Shown here piece after piece: positions 42,996 to 55,997 of a DNA stretch of 64,000 nt. Positions within the stretch are counted from its first letter, which is position 1. Every line of letters begins with the position of its first letter. The stretch comes from Mesorhizobium sp. B4-1-3. GTDB taxonomy: Bacteria; Pseudomonadota; Alphaproteobacteria; Rhizobiales; Rhizobiaceae. Location: positions 124,001 through 188,000 of the forward strand of contig NZ_VFTG01000008.1 in assembly GCF_006439355.1 (NCBI RefSeq), written 5' to 3'. Below the pieces are notes generated by a model that saw only the letters and a list, made by a program, of their open reading frames with translations, was not told the origin of the DNA and did not search any database. Made by a program: the position numbers and the translations under genes.

Positions 42996-43832
42996 ATGAG
43001 CGACTTCGATCTCGATGGCTATTTTGCCCGCATCGGTTATGGCGGACCGGCCGAGGCGTCGCTCGCCACGCTTCAGGCGCTGCACGCCGTCCACCCGCGG
43101 GCGATCCCGTTCGAGAACATCGATGCGCTTATGGGCGTTTCCGTCGGCCTCGACGTGGCTTCGCTGCAGGACAAGATTTTTCGCCAGGGCCGCGGCGGCT
43201 ATTGCTTCGAGCACAATCTGATCTTCATGCACGCGCTTGCCGCGCTGGGCTTCACGGTCAGCGGGCTCGCCGCCCGCGTGCTCTGGGGCCAGCCGGAGGA
43301 TGCAATCACGGCGCGCAGCCATATGCTGCTGCGCATCGAGCTTGGCGGCCGCGCCTACATTGCCGATGTCGGCTTCGGCGGCCTGACGCTGACGGCGCCG
43401 TTGCTTTTGCAAGCCGGGCTGGAGCAGCGGACGCCGCACGAAACCTTCCGTCTCGTCGAGACCGGCGGACAATTCCGCCTGCAGGCCGATATCGGCGGCG
43501 CCACTTCCGCCGGCAAGTGGCGCACGCTCTACCGCTTCGACATGAGTCAGGCCTACGAGGCCGACTACCGGGTCGCCAGCCATTTCCTCTCGACGCATCC
43601 GAGCTCGCATTTCCTGTCGACGCTGGTCGCCGCGCTGGCCTTGCCCGACCGGCGCTATGCGCTGCGCAACAACCGGCTGTCGACGCATCATGCCGGTGGC
43701 CGCGGCGAGCAGCGCGAGATCGCGACGGCCACTGAGCTCACCCACGTGCTGGAGAACCAGCTCGCCATCGTCATTCCAGACCGCCCCGCCTTCGAGGCGA
43801 GGCTGAAGGAAAAACGCATCGTGGAGACCTGA
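42996..43832 (+). CDS. nat: Arylamine N-acetyltransferase
   Basis: Transfers acetyl from acetyl-CoA to aromatic amines and hydrazines in the cytoplasm. At 278 residues it is full length and has the complete Cys-His-Asp triad: Cys70 (RGGYCFEHN), His109 (ARSHMLL) and Asp124 (IADVGFGG). [10 protein letters not shown] at the N-terminus and the C-terminal region are typical. A luciferase-like gene follows after three bases and an inositol-phosphatase-family gene after that; the three are probably cotranscribed. Confidence 0.95.
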   Translation: MSDFDLDGYFARIGYGGPAEASLATLQALHAVHPRAIPFENIDALMGVSVGLDVASLQDKIFRQGRGGYCFEHNLIFMHALAALGFTVSGLAARVLWGQPEDAITARSHMLLRIELGGRAYIADVGFGGLTLTAPLLLQAGLEQRTPHETFRLVETGGQFRLQADIGGATSAGKWRTLYRFDMSQAYEADYRVASHFLSTHPSSHFLSTLVAALALPDRRYALRNNRLSTHHAGGRGEQREIATATELTHVLENQLAIVIPDRPAFEARLKEKRIVET

Positions 43833-43835
43833 CCA

Positions 43836-44834
43836 ATGACGGACCTTTCGGTTCTCGACCTGTCGCCGATCGCGCAAGGCAGCACCGCCTCGCAATCGCT
43901 TGCCAATTCGCTCGACCTCGCCCGCCATGCCGAGCGCCTTGGCTACAAGCGCTACTGGCTGGCCGAGCACCACAACATGCCGGGCATTGCGAGCGCCGCC
44001 ACGTCGGTCGTGATCGCGCATGTCGCCGCAGGCACCAAGACGATCCGCGTCGGCGCCGGCGGCATCATGCTGCCCAACCACGCGCCGCTGGTGATCGCCG
44101 AGCAGTTCGGCACGTTGGCCGCGCTTTTTCCCGGCCGCATCGACCTCGGCCTCGGCCGCGCGCCGGGCACCGACATGCTGACAGCGCGGGCGCTAAGGCG
44201 CAACCTGGAGTCCGCCGACAATTTCCCGCAGGACGTGATCGAGTTGATGGGCTATTTCCAGCCGGCCGAGGAAGGCCAGCGCATCCGCGCCGTGCCCGGC
44301 GAGGGCCAGACTGTGCCGGTCTGGATCCTCGGCTCCAGCCTCTACGGTGCGCAGCTTGCCGCCCTTCTCGGCCTGCCCTATGCCTTCGCCTCGCATTTCG
44401 CGCCGGCCGAGCTCGATCATGCGCTGGAGGTTTATCGCACGCGCTTCCAGCCCTCGGCTCAGCTCGACAAGCCCTATGTCATGCTCGGCCTCAATGTCTT
44501 TGCCGCGCCGACGGACGCCGAGGCGAAGCTTCTGTTCAGCTCGCTGCAGCAGGCCTTCGTCAACCTACGCAGCAGCCGGCCCGGGCAATTGCCGCCGCCG
44601 GTCGAGAATTACGACCGCGATCTCGATTCCGTGGCCAAGACCATGCTTGCCCAGGCGCTGTCCTGCGCCGTCGTCGGCTCGCCGGAGACGGTGCGCCAGG
44701 GCATCGACGCCTTCATCCGCCGCACCGGCGCCGACGAATTGATGGTGACGGCGCAGTGCTTCGACCATGCCGCGCGGGTGCGCTCCTTCGAGATTCTCGC
44801 CGACGTGCACAAATCGATGTCGAAGGCGGCCTGA
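43836..44834 (+). CDS. LLM-class flavin-dependent oxidoreductase, MsnO8/YhbW-like
   Basis: A 332-residue luciferase-like monooxygenase: [20 protein letters not shown], the conserved [61 protein letters not shown], and [20 protein letters not shown]. These match the subgroup that includes YhbW. It begins three bases after nat, implying a shared transcript. Substrate unknown. Confidence 0.92.
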   Translation: MTDLSVLDLSPIAQGSTASQSLANSLDLARHAERLGYKRYWLAEHHNMPGIASAATSVVIAHVAAGTKTIRVGAGGIMLPNHAPLVIAEQFGTLAALFPGRIDLGLGRAPGTDMLTARALRRNLESADNFPQDVIELMGYFQPAEEGQRIRAVPGEGQTVPVWILGSSLYGAQLAALLGLPYAFASHFAPAELDHALEVYRTRFQPSAQLDKPYVMLGLNVFAAPTDAEAKLLFSSLQQAFVNLRSSRPGQLPPPVENYDRDLDSVAKTMLAQALSCAVVGSPETVRQGIDAFIRRTGADELMVTAQCFDHAARVRSFEILADVHKSMSKAA

Positions 44835-44900
44835 CGGCGCCATGGCTTCTGACATGCTCGTCTGCTAAGGGCAGGCTCCCTGCCCAAGCGCGAGCTTATC

Positions 44901-45701
44901 ATGACCAATGACCTCGACGACCGCATGCACTTCGCCATCGACCTGGCGCGGCGCGCCGGCGAGCTGGGCCTCAAATATTTTCGCGATTTCGACAATCTGA
45001 CCGTCGAGAGCAAGGGCCACCAGGACCTGGTTTCCGAGGGCGATCGCGAGCTCGAGCTGTTCATCCGCGCGGCGATCGCCGAGGCTTATCCGCAAGACGG
45101 CATCGTCGGCGAGGAGCACGCGGCGGTGGCCGGAACGACCGGTCACGTCTGGGTGATCGATCCTATCGACGGCACCGCCAATTTCGTTCGCGGCATTCCC
45201 GCCTGGTGCGTGGTGATCGCCTGTGCCAGGGATGGCGAGACGGTGGCCGGCGTCATCCATGAACCCTCGACCGACGAGACGTTCTACGCCCGCCTGGGCG
45301 GCGGTGCCTTCCTCAACGGCAAGCCGATCAAGGCCAGCGATGCGGCGTCGCTTTCCGAGGGCGCCGTCGGCACCGGGCTTTCCAACCGCGTTTCGACCAT
45401 GAATGTCGTCGTGCTCATCGGCCTGATCATGGGCGAAGGCGGCGTCTTCTACCGCAATGCCTCCGGAGCGCTGATGCTTGCCTATGCGGCCTCCGGCCGG
45501 CTGCTCGGCTATATCGAGGAGCACATGAATGCCTGGGATTGCCTGGCCGGCATGCTGCTGGTCGAAGAGGCCGGCGGGACGGTGCTGAAAGCGGATCCGA
45601 AGACGGTGCTTGGCCACGGCACGCGGGTGATCACCGGCGGCAGGCACATCTTCCGAAAGCTGCAGGCGCTGTGCGCAGAGGCCTTCGAACCTACGCGCTG
45701 A
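44901..45701 (+). CDS. Inositol-monophosphatase-family phosphatase
   Basis: A 266-residue Mg-dependent phosphatase of the IMPase/FBPase superfamily. The metal site is complete: Glu71 (VGEEH), Asp87 and Asp90 in VIDPIDGTANF, and an aspartate in NAWDCLAG. Substrates in the family include inositol phosphates, 3'-phosphoadenosine 5'-phosphate and sugar phosphates; the local sugar ABC transporter makes a sugar-phosphate role possible. Its last 11 bases overlap the 3' end of the convergent LacI gene. Confidence 0.92.
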   Translation: MTNDLDDRMHFAIDLARRAGELGLKYFRDFDNLTVESKGHQDLVSEGDRELELFIRAAIAEAYPQDGIVGEEHAAVAGTTGHVWVIDPIDGTANFVRGIPAWCVVIACARDGETVAGVIHEPSTDETFYARLGGGAFLNGKPIKASDAASLSEGAVGTGLSNRVSTMNVVVLIGLIMGEGGVFYRNASGALMLAYAASGRLLGYIEEHMNAWDCLAGMLLVEEAGGTVLKADPKTVLGHGTRVITGGRHIFRKLQALCAEAFEPTR

Positions 45702-46758
45702 CGCTCTGCGCCACCGCGCCCAGCGGCCGGCAGGAATTGCGGATCATCAGCCGGCCCTTCAGCACGAGCTTGCGCGGCGGCGCGTCGCGATTGCCGACCA
45801 GCCGGTCGAGCAGGAGGTTCGCCGCCTGCTCGCCGATCGCCTGCACCGGCTGCGCCACGGTGGTCAGTTGCGGCACGAACACGTCCGACCAGGGAAAATC
45901 GTCGAAGCAGGCGACCGAAATGTCCTCGGGACAGCTGAGGCCGATGTCGCGGATCGCCTTCATGGTGCCGATCACCATCGGGTTGTTGGCCGAGAAGATC
46001 GCGCTTGGCCGGTCGTGCAGCGACAAGAGCTGCATGGTGGCGTTGTAGCCGTCGATCTCGTGGAAATTGCCGGAGCGTATGAGCTCCTCCGCCACCGGCA
46101 GGCCGGCCGCCTGCAGCGCCTCGCGATAACCGATCATGCGATCGTGCATGGGGGATATGTCGGATGTGCCGGTGATGTAGCCGATGCGGCGGTGGCCAAG
46201 ATGGATGAGATAGGTGACGGCGTCGAACACCGCGCGCTGGTTGTCCAGCACCACTGCGTCAGTGTCGACGCCCTCGCACAGACGGTCGAGCAGCACCACC
46301 GGCACGTTGGCGTCCTCGACGATGCCCTTCAAAATGCCGCCGTCGCCGACGCGCGCCACGATCAGCCCGTCGACCATGCGGTCGAGCAACAGGCGTATCT
46401 GCTCGTCCTGCGTGTTCAGGTCCTCGTCGGTGCAGCACAGCATGACGGCATAGCCGGCGCGGTCGAAGGCCTGCTGGATGACCGAGACGACATCGGTGAA
46501 GAACGGGTTGGTGATGTGCGGCACGGTGAGGCCGATGGTGCGCGTGGTGCCCATCTTCAGGCTGCGGGCGATGGCATTGCGCTTGTAGCCGATGTCGCGG
46601 ATCGCCTGCTCGATGCGTTGCGTAAGCTCGGGACTGACGGTGGCGGTGCCGTTGAGCAATGCCGACACGGTGGCCACCGACACGCGCGCCGCCTCGGCTA
46701 CGTGCAGCATGGTCGGCGCCGTGGATTTCCGCTGTTTTTGCCGCCCTGACACCGTCAT
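45691..46758 (-). CDS. LacI-family transcription repressor
   Basis: A 355-residue regulator: an N-terminal LacI helix-turn-helix (about 18-62: MLHVAEAARVSVATVSALLNG, then hinge KRNAIARSLKMGTTRTIGLTVP) and a periplasmic-binding-protein-like sensor (ITGTSDISPMHDRMIGYREALQ, GYNATMQLL). It is divergent from a CUT2 sugar ABC operon and is its likely repressor. Two copies of TTCGAAACGTTTAG, one right at its own start and one in the operon promoter, are probable operators. Confidence 0.94.
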   Translation of the reverse strand: MTVSGRQKQRKSTAPTMLHVAEAARVSVATVSALLNGTATVSPELTQRIEQAIRDIGYKRNAIARSLKMGTTRTIGLTVPHITNPFFTDVVSVIQQAFDRAGYAVMLCCTDEDLNTQDEQIRLLLDRMVDGLIVARVGDGGILKGIVEDANVPVVLLDRLCEGVDTDAVVLDNQRAVFDAVTYLIHLGHRRIGYITGTSDISPMHDRMIGYREALQAAGLPVAEELIRSGNFHEIDGYNATMQLLSLHDRPSAIFSANNPMVIGTMKAIRDIGLSCPEDISVACFDDFPWSDVFVPQLTTVAQPVQAIGEQAANLLLDRLVGNRDAPPRKLVLKGRLMIRNSCRPLGAVAQSVSA

Positions 46759-46759
46759 T

Positions 46760-46773
46760 TTCGAAACGTTTAG
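46760..46773. promoter_or_regulatory. LacI-type operator, copy at the regulator start
   Basis: TTCGAAACGTTTAG, with the GAAACGTTT core of LacI-family operators, begins two bases before the regulator's ATG (reading leftward), so binding should block its own expression. Confidence 0.6.
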
Positions 46774-46859
46774 CCGCCCTTATTTAATTAAACCTACGTA
46801 AAGTCGCCACTTTTCGCAAGAATTGAAAATGCACCAATCCTCAATGACCAGATATGCGC

Positions 46860-46888
46860 TTGACACGTTCGAAACGTTTAGATTAGCG
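46860..46888 (+). promoter_or_regulatory. Sugar-ABC promoter with embedded LacI operator
   Basis: TTGACA (46860-46865) is followed after 17 bases by a weak -10 at 46883-46888. The second TTCGAAACGTTTAG (46868-46881) fills the spacer, the usual place for repressor occlusion. It is identical in 14 bases to the copy at 46760. Confidence 0.6.
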
Positions 46889-46929
46889 TTCTGACATTCG
46901 AAGACGACGGAGGGAGGCCGTCCTTTGCC

Positions 46930-48521
46930 ATGCAGCGCGCGGATTCCATCACGACTGGCAATGCGACCGCCGATGGTCCCGCCGTCGTTCTGAGCGCGAC
47001 CGGCATTTCCAAGCGATTTGGGGGCATCGCAGCGCTGTCCGACGTGAGCCTGGACCTCAGGCCGGGCGAGGTGCATGCGCTGATGGGCGAGAACGGCGCC
47101 GGCAAGTCGACGCTGATGAAGATACTCTCGGGCGTCTACACGGACTACGAAGGTGCCGTGGCGGTCGACGGCCAGACGGTCCGTTTCACCGGCGTCCGCG
47201 ACGCCGAGGACGCCGGCATCGCCATCATCCACCAGGAGCTCAACCTCGTCCCCGAGCTCAGCGTCGCCGACAACATCTTCCTCGGCCGCGAAAAGCTGAT
47301 CGCCGGGCTGGTCGTCGACCGCAAGGCGAGCAGCCGCGCGGCAGGCGCGCTGCTTGAGCGTCTCGGCATCGAACTCGACCCGGAAGCGCGCATCGGCACG
47401 CTGAGGGTCGGCGAGCAGCAGCTGGTGGAGATCGCCAAGGCGCTGTCGAAGTCGGCGCGCATCCTTATCATGGACGAGCCGACCTCGGCGCTGTCGCCGG
47501 CCGAATGCGAGCGGCTATTCCGCATCATCCGCCAGCTCGCGGCAAGCGGCGTCGCCATCGTCTACATCTCGCACCGCATCGACGAGGTCATGCATCTGGC
47601 AAGCCGGGTGACGGTGCTGCGCGACGGGCGCCATGTGTTGACGCAGGACATGGCGGCGCTGAGCGAAGACGCCATCATCTCGGCCATGGTCGGGCGCGAC
47701 CTCCTGGCGTCCTCCGATCACCAGCGCGGCCCGGGCGGCAAGACAGCGCTCTCGGTCAGGGATCTGTCGCTGTCCAAGCCCGACCGGCATGGCTGGCGCA
47801 CGGTGATCGAGGGCGTGAGCTTCGACCTTTCGGCGGGCGAAATCCTCGGCATAGGCGGGCTGCTGGGTTCCGGCCGCACCGAAATCCTGGAGGCGATCTT
47901 CGGCTCCAGCGATGGCCGCACCGGCGGCGAGATCAAGCTCGACGGCGTGCCGGTCGAGATCGGCTCGCCGCGCCAGGCGCGCCGGCTCGGCATCGCCCTG
48001 GTGACCGAGGACCGCAAGACGCAAGGCCTGCATCTCACGGCCTCGATCACCGACAATGTCGCGCTACCTTTGGTCGGCGCGCTGGCGCGCTTCGGCCTGC
48101 GCTCGCGTTCGGGCGAGCAGGGCCTTGCGCGAGAGGCGGTGAGCGCGCTCGGCATACGCTGCGAAAGCATCGAGCAGGCGGCCGGCACGCTGTCGGGCGG
48201 CAACCAGCAGAAGGTGGTGATCGGCAAATGGTTGGCCACGCGGCCGCGCGTGCTTCTGCTCGACGAGCCGACGCGCGGCATCGATGTGGGCGCCAAGCGC
48301 GAGATCTACGACCTCATCTTCAAGCTCGCCGGCGACGGGCTGGCGATCGCCGTGATCAGCTCGGAGCTGCCCGAGCTCCTGCATCTGGCCGACCGCATCC
48401 TGGTCATGGTGGAGGGCCGCCAGCGCGGAATCCTGTCCCGCGCGGAGGCCAGCGAGGAAGCGATCATGCGGCTTGCCGCGCCCAGACTTGTCACACCAAG
48501 ACGTTCTACGAGATCTGCCGC

Positions 48522-48525
<4 letters not shown>
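46930..48525 (+). CDS. CUT2 sugar ABC transporter ATPase (RbsA-like)
   Basis: A 531-residue protein with two ABC domains in tandem. Domain 1 has Walker A GENGAGKST (53-61), LRVGEQQLVEIAKAL and MDEPTSAL. Domain 2 has a degenerate Walker A (IGGLLGSGRTEILEAIFG), LSGGNQQKVVIGKWL and LDEPTRGIDVGAKREI, as is normal in RbsA/MglA. It energises uptake of a monosaccharide at the inner membrane. The stop overlaps the permease ATG (ATGA). Confidence 0.95.
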
Positions 48526-49817
<1,292 letters not shown>

Positions 49818-49835
49818 TCCGGAGGAAACAGGACC

Positions 49836-50804
49836 ATGAAACGACGTGATATGCTGAAGCTCGCCACCTTCGCGGCGGCGCTTGTGACGACCACCGCGCT
49901 CTTTTCCGGCAATCATGCCTTCGCCGAAGGCAAGAAGTGGAAGATCGGCTTCTCGCAGGTGACGACCATCGAACCCTGGCGCGCCCAGTTCAACAAGGAC
50001 ATCATCGCGGAGGCCGCCAAGCATCCGGAAGTCGAGCTGATCATCACCGACGGCGAGGACAAGACCGAAAAGCAGGTGGCCGACGTCGAGAACCTGATCC
50101 GCCAGGAGGTCGACGCGCTGCTGGTGTCGCCGAAGGAATCGGCCGGTCTCACCGGCGTGGTGCAGCAGGCGATCGACGCCAAGATCCCGGTCTTCGTGCT
50201 CGACCGCAATGTCGACACCAAGGACTACACGCAGTTCGTCGGCGGCGACAACAAGCTGATCGGCCGCGCGGCGGGCGAATATGCCGTCGAGCTCCTGGGC
50301 GGCAAGGGCAAGGCCGCCGGCAACGTCGTCGAGATCTGGGGCGGCATGGGCACGCAGCCGGCGCATGACCGCCATGACGGCTTCCATGAATTCACCGACA
50401 AGGAGCCGGGCATCAAGTACCTGCTCGACCAGCAGTCGGGCGACTGGAAGCAGGACCAGGCCTACAACATCATGGCCAACGCGCTGAAGACCAACGAGAA
50501 GATCGACCTCGTCTACGGCCACAACGATCCGATGGCCTATGGCGCCTATCTCGCGGCCAAGGATGTCGGGCGCGAGAAGGACATCAAGTTCATCGGCATT
50601 GACGGCCTGCCCAACGAAGGCGTGCAGATGGTGAACAAGGGCGAGCTGACGGCGACCTTCACCTATGTCACGCCGGGCGCCGAGGGCTTGCGCCAGGCGA
50701 TCAAGTTCCTGAACGGCGAGAAGGTCGAAAAGACCATGACGCTGCCGACGGAAAAGGTCACCAAGGAGAACGCCGCCAAGATCCTCAAGGACAACGGGCT
50801 CTAA
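49836..50804 (+). CDS. CUT2 sugar-binding periplasmic protein (RbsB/YtfQ-like)
   Basis: A 322-residue periplasmic binding protein: a twin-charged signal peptide of about 30 residues (MKRRDMLKLATFAAALVTTTALF, cleaved near AFAEG) and a two-lobed PBP-1 fold. FSQVTTIEPWRAQFNKDI, DALLVSPKESAGLTGVVQQAIDAKIPVFVLDRNVDTKDY and YGHNDPMAYGAYLAAKD contain the sugar-contacting Arg, Asp and Asn. GGAGGAAACAGG precedes ATG 49836. Which sugar is bound is not evident; galactofuranose-type YtfQ and ribose-type RbsB are the nearest in form. Confidence 0.93.
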   Translation: MKRRDMLKLATFAAALVTTTALFSGNHAFAEGKKWKIGFSQVTTIEPWRAQFNKDIIAEAAKHPEVELIITDGEDKTEKQVADVENLIRQEVDALLVSPKESAGLTGVVQQAIDAKIPVFVLDRNVDTKDYTQFVGGDNKLIGRAAGEYAVELLGGKGKAAGNVVEIWGGMGTQPAHDRHDGFHEFTDKEPGIKYLLDQQSGDWKQDQAYNIMANALKTNEKIDLVYGHNDPMAYGAYLAAKDVGREKDIKFIGIDGLPNEGVQMVNKGELTATFTYVTPGAEGLRQAIKFLNGEKVEKTMTLPTEKVTKENAAKILKDNGL

Positions 50805-50815
50805 GCTTAGGATAT

Positions 50816-50840
50816 CCTGCCGGGCCATGCGCCCGGCAGG
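50816..50840 (+). terminator. Strong hairpin at the end of the sugar ABC operon
   Basis: A perfect ten-base-pair stem CCTGCCGGGC / GCCCGGCAGG with loop CATGC, 12 bases after the last gene. No T run follows, so it may be an RNA 3'-end stabiliser or a factor-assisted terminator. Confidence 0.45.
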
Positions 50841-51115
50841 GCTGCCCGAGCGCGAGGCGCTCCCCCACGGCTTGCCGCCGGATGCGCGAAGCGTCGCCGC
50901 AATGCCGATTTCCCGCTCTTTCGCGACCGAAAGTCACGCCTGCCGAGGCGAGCCTTGCCTCCGCCGGATGGCGGCTCCGAGCGTCGCCAGCAGCGCCGTA
51001 TCTAAAAAAGACAGCCGGAACAATGCGATAGCGCGGGCTCGCGCCGATCTTGCTGCAAAGCGCGGCGGATCGCGTGCCGGCCCTTGCCGAGACAATGAAC
51101 AGCTTGCGCAGAATG
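50841..51115. other. Gene-free stretch upstream of dnaK
   Basis: About 275 bases of the 461-base gap 50805-51265 show no gene, repeat or inverted structure that I can support. No CIRCE element was found in this stretch or in the rest of the gap. Open frames here are short or lie antisense to dnaK. Confidence 0.5.
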
Positions 51116-51144
51116 CTTGCGCCTCGTATCGCCTGTTCTTATAT
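51116..51144 (+). promoter_or_regulatory. RpoH (sigma-32) heat-shock promoter of dnaK
   Basis: CTTG (51116-51119), 18 bases, CTTATAT (51138-51144): it fits the alphaproteobacterial RpoH consensus CTTG-N16/18-CYTATNT. It would give a dnaK leader of about 115 bases. Confidence 0.7.
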
Positions 51145-51265
51145 ACGCGCCAGCCGTCCGGCCCTGAAAAGCGGGGATCGTGACGGGATTTCTTGTGAAC
51201 AGGGGCTTTCGTCGGAACGCCTTTTCAAGGGTCCTGAGAGCCTGCTTAGAGGAGAGACCAGAACA

Positions 51266-53182
<1,917 letters not shown>

Positions 53183-53205
53183 GCCGGCCGACGGCGGATC
53201 ATGCG

Positions 53206-53234
53206 AAAAGCCCGGCGCAAGGCCGGGCTTTTTT
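53206..53234 (+). terminator. Rho-independent terminator of dnaK
   Basis: An eight-base-pair stem AGCCCGGC / GCCGGGCT (53209-53216 with 53222-53229), loop GCAAG, then six T. It implies that dnaJ, 150 bases further on, depends on read-through or its own promoter. Confidence 0.88.
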
Positions 53235-53383
53235 GCAACCCTGCCCGAAAAAGTGACGAAAAACCCGGAGCAGCCCCGGCTTAGTACTAGCATCCGGGAA
53301 ACATCGCTCCTAAATCCAAGACCATGCCGGCAGAACTTGCCAACAATGCTTGAAGACATTGAGCATCCGGACAGCGGGAAAAA

Positions 53384-54511
53384 ATGAAAGCTGATTTCTA
53401 CGAAACGCTGGGCGTGCAAAGGGGCGCCGACGACAAGGAGCTCAAGAGCGCTTTCCGCAAGCTCGCCATGCAGTTCCACCCCGACCGCAACCCCGGCGAC
53501 CATGCCTGCGAGCACAAGTTCAAGGAAATCAACGAAGCCTACGAGACGCTGAAGGACCCGCAGAAGCGCGCCGCCTATGACCGCTTCGGCCACGCCGCCT
53601 TCGAGGGCGGCATGAACGGCGCAGCGCACGGCTTCGGCGCCGGCGGTTTCGCCGACATCTTCGAGGACATTTTCGGCGACATGATGGGCGGCCGTCAGCG
53701 CCGCTCGTCGGGCGGCCGCGAGCGCGGCGCCGATCTACGCTACAACATGGAAATCACGCTGGAAGAAGCCTTCTCCGGCAAGACCGCGCAGATCCGCGTG
53801 CCGGCCTCCATCTCCTGCTCGGAATGCTCCGGCAGCGGCGCCAAGCCCGGCACGCAGCCGGTGACCTGCTCGATGTGCCATGGCCACGGCAAGGTGCGCG
53901 CTACGCAAGGCTTCTTCTCGATCGAGCGGACCTGCCCGCAATGCCAGGGCCGCGGCCAGACGATCAAGGACCCCTGCCCGAAATGCGCCGGCCAGGGCCG
54001 TGTCACCGAGGAGCGCTCGCTGTCGGTCAACATCCCGGCCGGCATCGAGGACGGCACCCGCATCCGGCTTGCCAATGAGGGCGAGGCGGGCCTGCGCGGC
54101 GGACCGTCCGGCGACCTCTATATCTTCCTGGCGGTGAAGCCTCACGAATTCTTCCAGCGCGACGGCGCCGATCTCTATTGCAAGGTGCCGATTTCGATGA
54201 CAACGGCCGCGCTTGGCGGCTCCTTCGAGGTCACCACGCTGGACGGCACGCAGACCAAGGTGAAAGTGCCGGAAGGCACCCAGAACGGCCGCCAGTTCCG
54301 GTTGAAGGGCAAGGGCATGCCGGTGCTGCGCCAGCCCAATGTCGGCGACCTCTATATCCAGACGGCGGTCGAGACGCCGCAGAACCTGACGCGCCGCCAG
54401 CGCGAATTGCTGGAAGAGTTCGAGCAGCTCTCCTCGAAGGACAACTCGCCCCAGTCGAGCGGCTTTTTCGCCCGCATGAAGGACTTCTTCGAGTCGTTCG
54501 GCGAAACCTGA
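53384..54511 (+). CDS. dnaJ: Chaperone DnaJ (Hsp40), type I
   Basis: A 375-residue DnaK cochaperone. J domain (1-70) with His32-Pro33-Asp34 in FHPDRNPGD; a Gly/Phe-rich part (about 75-115); four zinc CxxCxGxG modules ([32 protein letters not shown], about 145-215); and the C-terminal substrate domains. It stimulates DnaK ATPase and hands over clients. It lies 200 bases after dnaK with a terminator between. Confidence 0.98.
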   Translation: MKADFYETLGVQRGADDKELKSAFRKLAMQFHPDRNPGDHACEHKFKEINEAYETLKDPQKRAAYDRFGHAAFEGGMNGAAHGFGAGGFADIFEDIFGDMMGGRQRRSSGGRERGADLRYNMEITLEEAFSGKTAQIRVPASISCSECSGSGAKPGTQPVTCSMCHGHGKVRATQGFFSIERTCPQCQGRGQTIKDPCPKCAGQGRVTEERSLSVNIPAGIEDGTRIRLANEGEAGLRGGPSGDLYIFLAVKPHEFFQRDGADLYCKVPISMTTAALGGSFEVTTLDGTQTKVKVPEGTQNGRQFRLKGKGMPVLRQPNVGDLYIQTAVETPQNLTRRQRELLEEFEQLSSKDNSPQSSGFFARMKDFFESFGET

Positions 54512-54534
54512 TCCTCACAGCCCTATTGCGCACG

Positions 54535-54564
54535 GCTTGGGAAGGGGCGATCCGCTTCCCAAGC
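54535..54564 (+). terminator. Hairpin after dnaJ
   Basis: A perfect ten-base-pair stem GCTTGGGAAG / CTTCCCAAGC (54535-54544 with 54555-54564), ten-base loop. There is no T run, so termination is likely only if assisted. Confidence 0.4.
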
Positions 54565-54656
54565 GTCATCAACATCTTATGCCAGCTTGACGCCTTGCCT
54601 TGTCCCACCCACCTGCTAAGTAGCGGATCGGGGGCTGAGCATTGAGGAGAGCTCTG

Positions 54657-55262
54657 ATGGCACGTAGTCCCGGGTTGCGCAAAGCGCTGGCCGAAAAATT
54701 CGACGACGAGCTGAAGTTCTTCAAGGGCTGGATCGACAAGCCCAAAACGGTCGGCTCGATCGTTCCCACCAGCTCCATCACCGCCCGCAAGATGGCCTCG
54801 ATCGTCAATCCGAGATCGGGCCTGCCGGTGCTCGAGGTCGGGCCTGGCACCGGCGTCATCACCCGCGCCATCCTCGCCCAGGGCGTGAAGCCCGAAAACC
54901 TCTACGCGGTCGAATATTCGACCGACTTCGTGCGCCATCTGCGCGGCCTCTACCCCGGCGTCAACGTGATCGAGGGCGACGCCTTCAATCTCGATGCCAC
55001 ACTCGGCGACAAGCGCGACATGATGTTCGATTCGGTCGTCTCCGGCGTGCCGCTGCTCAATTTCCCGGTTGCCCAGCGCATCGCCTATGTCGAAAGCCTG
55101 CTCGACCGCATTCCCGCCGGACGGCCGATCGTGCAGCTGACCTATGGCCCGCTGTCGCCGATCCCCGCCGGGCGTGGCGACTACACGGTCGAGCATTTCG
55201 ATTTCATCTTCCGCAACATCCCGCCGACGCAGCTGTGGATCTACCGCCGCGCGGCGCATTAG
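54657..55262 (+). CDS. pmtA: Phospholipid N-methyltransferase PmtA (Sinorhizobium type)
   Basis: Methylates phosphatidylethanolamine in three steps to phosphatidylcholine using S-adenosylmethionine. At 201 residues it is of the soluble Sinorhizobium type: SAM motif VLEVGPGTGVITRAIL (about 58-73), SSIT in PTSSITARKMASIV, and NIPPTQLWIYRR at the end. GAGGAGAG precedes ATG 54657; TTG 54642 is less likely. Phosphatidylcholine matters for rhizobial membranes and symbiosis, which supports the taxonomic inference. A large palindrome follows the gene. Confidence 0.9.
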   Translation: MARSPGLRKALAEKFDDELKFFKGWIDKPKTVGSIVPTSSITARKMASIVNPRSGLPVLEVGPGTGVITRAILAQGVKPENLYAVEYSTDFVRHLRGLYPGVNVIEGDAFNLDATLGDKRDMMFDSVVSGVPLLNFPVAQRIAYVESLLDRIPAGRPIVQLTYGPLSPIPAGRGDYTVEHFDFIFRNIPPTQLWIYRRAAH

Positions 55263-55270
55263 GGCCAAGT

Positions 55271-55359
55271 GAGTAGGGGAGTAAGGCAGTAGGGGAATAG
55301 GGAATGAACATTCAGCTTCCGCACTATCCCTACTGCCCTATTCCCTTACTCCCCTACTC
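55271..55359. repeat. Long G-rich inverted repeat after pmtA
   Basis: Outer arms GAGTAGGGGAGTAAGG (55271-55286) and its exact complement (55344-55359) form 16 base pairs. Inside, blocks GCAGTAGGG and GAATAGGG occur in both halves but in swapped order, giving alternative pairings. The left half has four G runs. No reading frame is present. Confidence 0.7.
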
Positions 55360-55383
55360 CCCGGGCGAAGCAGGCCAACGGCA

Positions 55384-55974
55384 GTGATCCCACGAATCCT
55401 CGTCTTCGCCGGCTCGGTCCGGACCGGCGCTTATAGCGGCCGGACCGCCGATGTGGCGCAGAAGGAACTCGCCATGCAGGGCGCGGAGGTGACGCGCATC
55501 TCGCTCGGCGACTATCCGCTGCCGATCATGGACGAGGACCTGGAAAAGGAAAGAGGCATCCCCGAGAACGCGATCAAGCTCGGCCGCCAGATCGCCGCCC
55601 ATGACGGGCTCTTGATTGCGACGCCCGAATATAACGGCTCGATCCCGCCGCTCTTGAAGAATTCGATCGACTGGGTGAGCCTGCTCCGCAGCGAGGGCAG
55701 TCGTTCGTTCAGGCCGCTTTACGGCAAACCCGTCGCTCTATGCTCATCCTCGGAAGGCAAATTCGCCGGCATACGCTGCATCAACCATCTGCGCGCGGTG
55801 CTGGTGCGCTGCCAGATGGAGGTGATCACCCCGGAATGCTCGGTCTCCGAGGCCGGCGAAGCCTTCGCCGAGGACGGACAATTCAGGGACGCCAGACTAC
55901 ACCAAGCGATGGAGCGCCTATGCCGTACACTGATCGAAACTTCGCGCATGCTGTCGACCCGGATCGAGGCGTGA
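55384..55974 (+). CDS. NADPH-dependent FMN reductase-family protein
   Basis: A 196-residue flavodoxin-fold enzyme: phosphate loop [11 protein letters not shown] near the N-terminus, [24 protein letters not shown], and [17 protein letters not shown]. Such proteins reduce FMN, quinones or azo compounds. It begins with GTG 55384 and lies 23 bases upstream of pyrF. The nearby FMN-dependent luciferase-like enzymes could use reduced flavin, but that link is speculative. Confidence 0.88.
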   Translation: MIPRILVFAGSVRTGAYSGRTADVAQKELAMQGAEVTRISLGDYPLPIMDEDLEKERGIPENAIKLGRQIAAHDGLLIATPEYNGSIPPLLKNSIDWVSLLRSEGSRSFRPLYGKPVALCSSSEGKFAGIRCINHLRAVLVRCQMEVITPECSVSEAGEAFAEDGQFRDARLHQAMERLCRTLIETSRMLSTRIEA

Positions 55975-55997
55975 TCAATTTCGCGGAGGCGAACACG

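Noticed and set aside
51023..51050. General-stress motif GGAAC upstream of dnaK
   Set aside because: No CGTT or TT at the needed distance; the RpoH promoter is a better match.
50841..51265. CIRCE element (TTAGCACTC-N9-GAGTGCTAA) before dnaK
   Set aside because: Not found in this region; the RpoH-type promoter explains control better.
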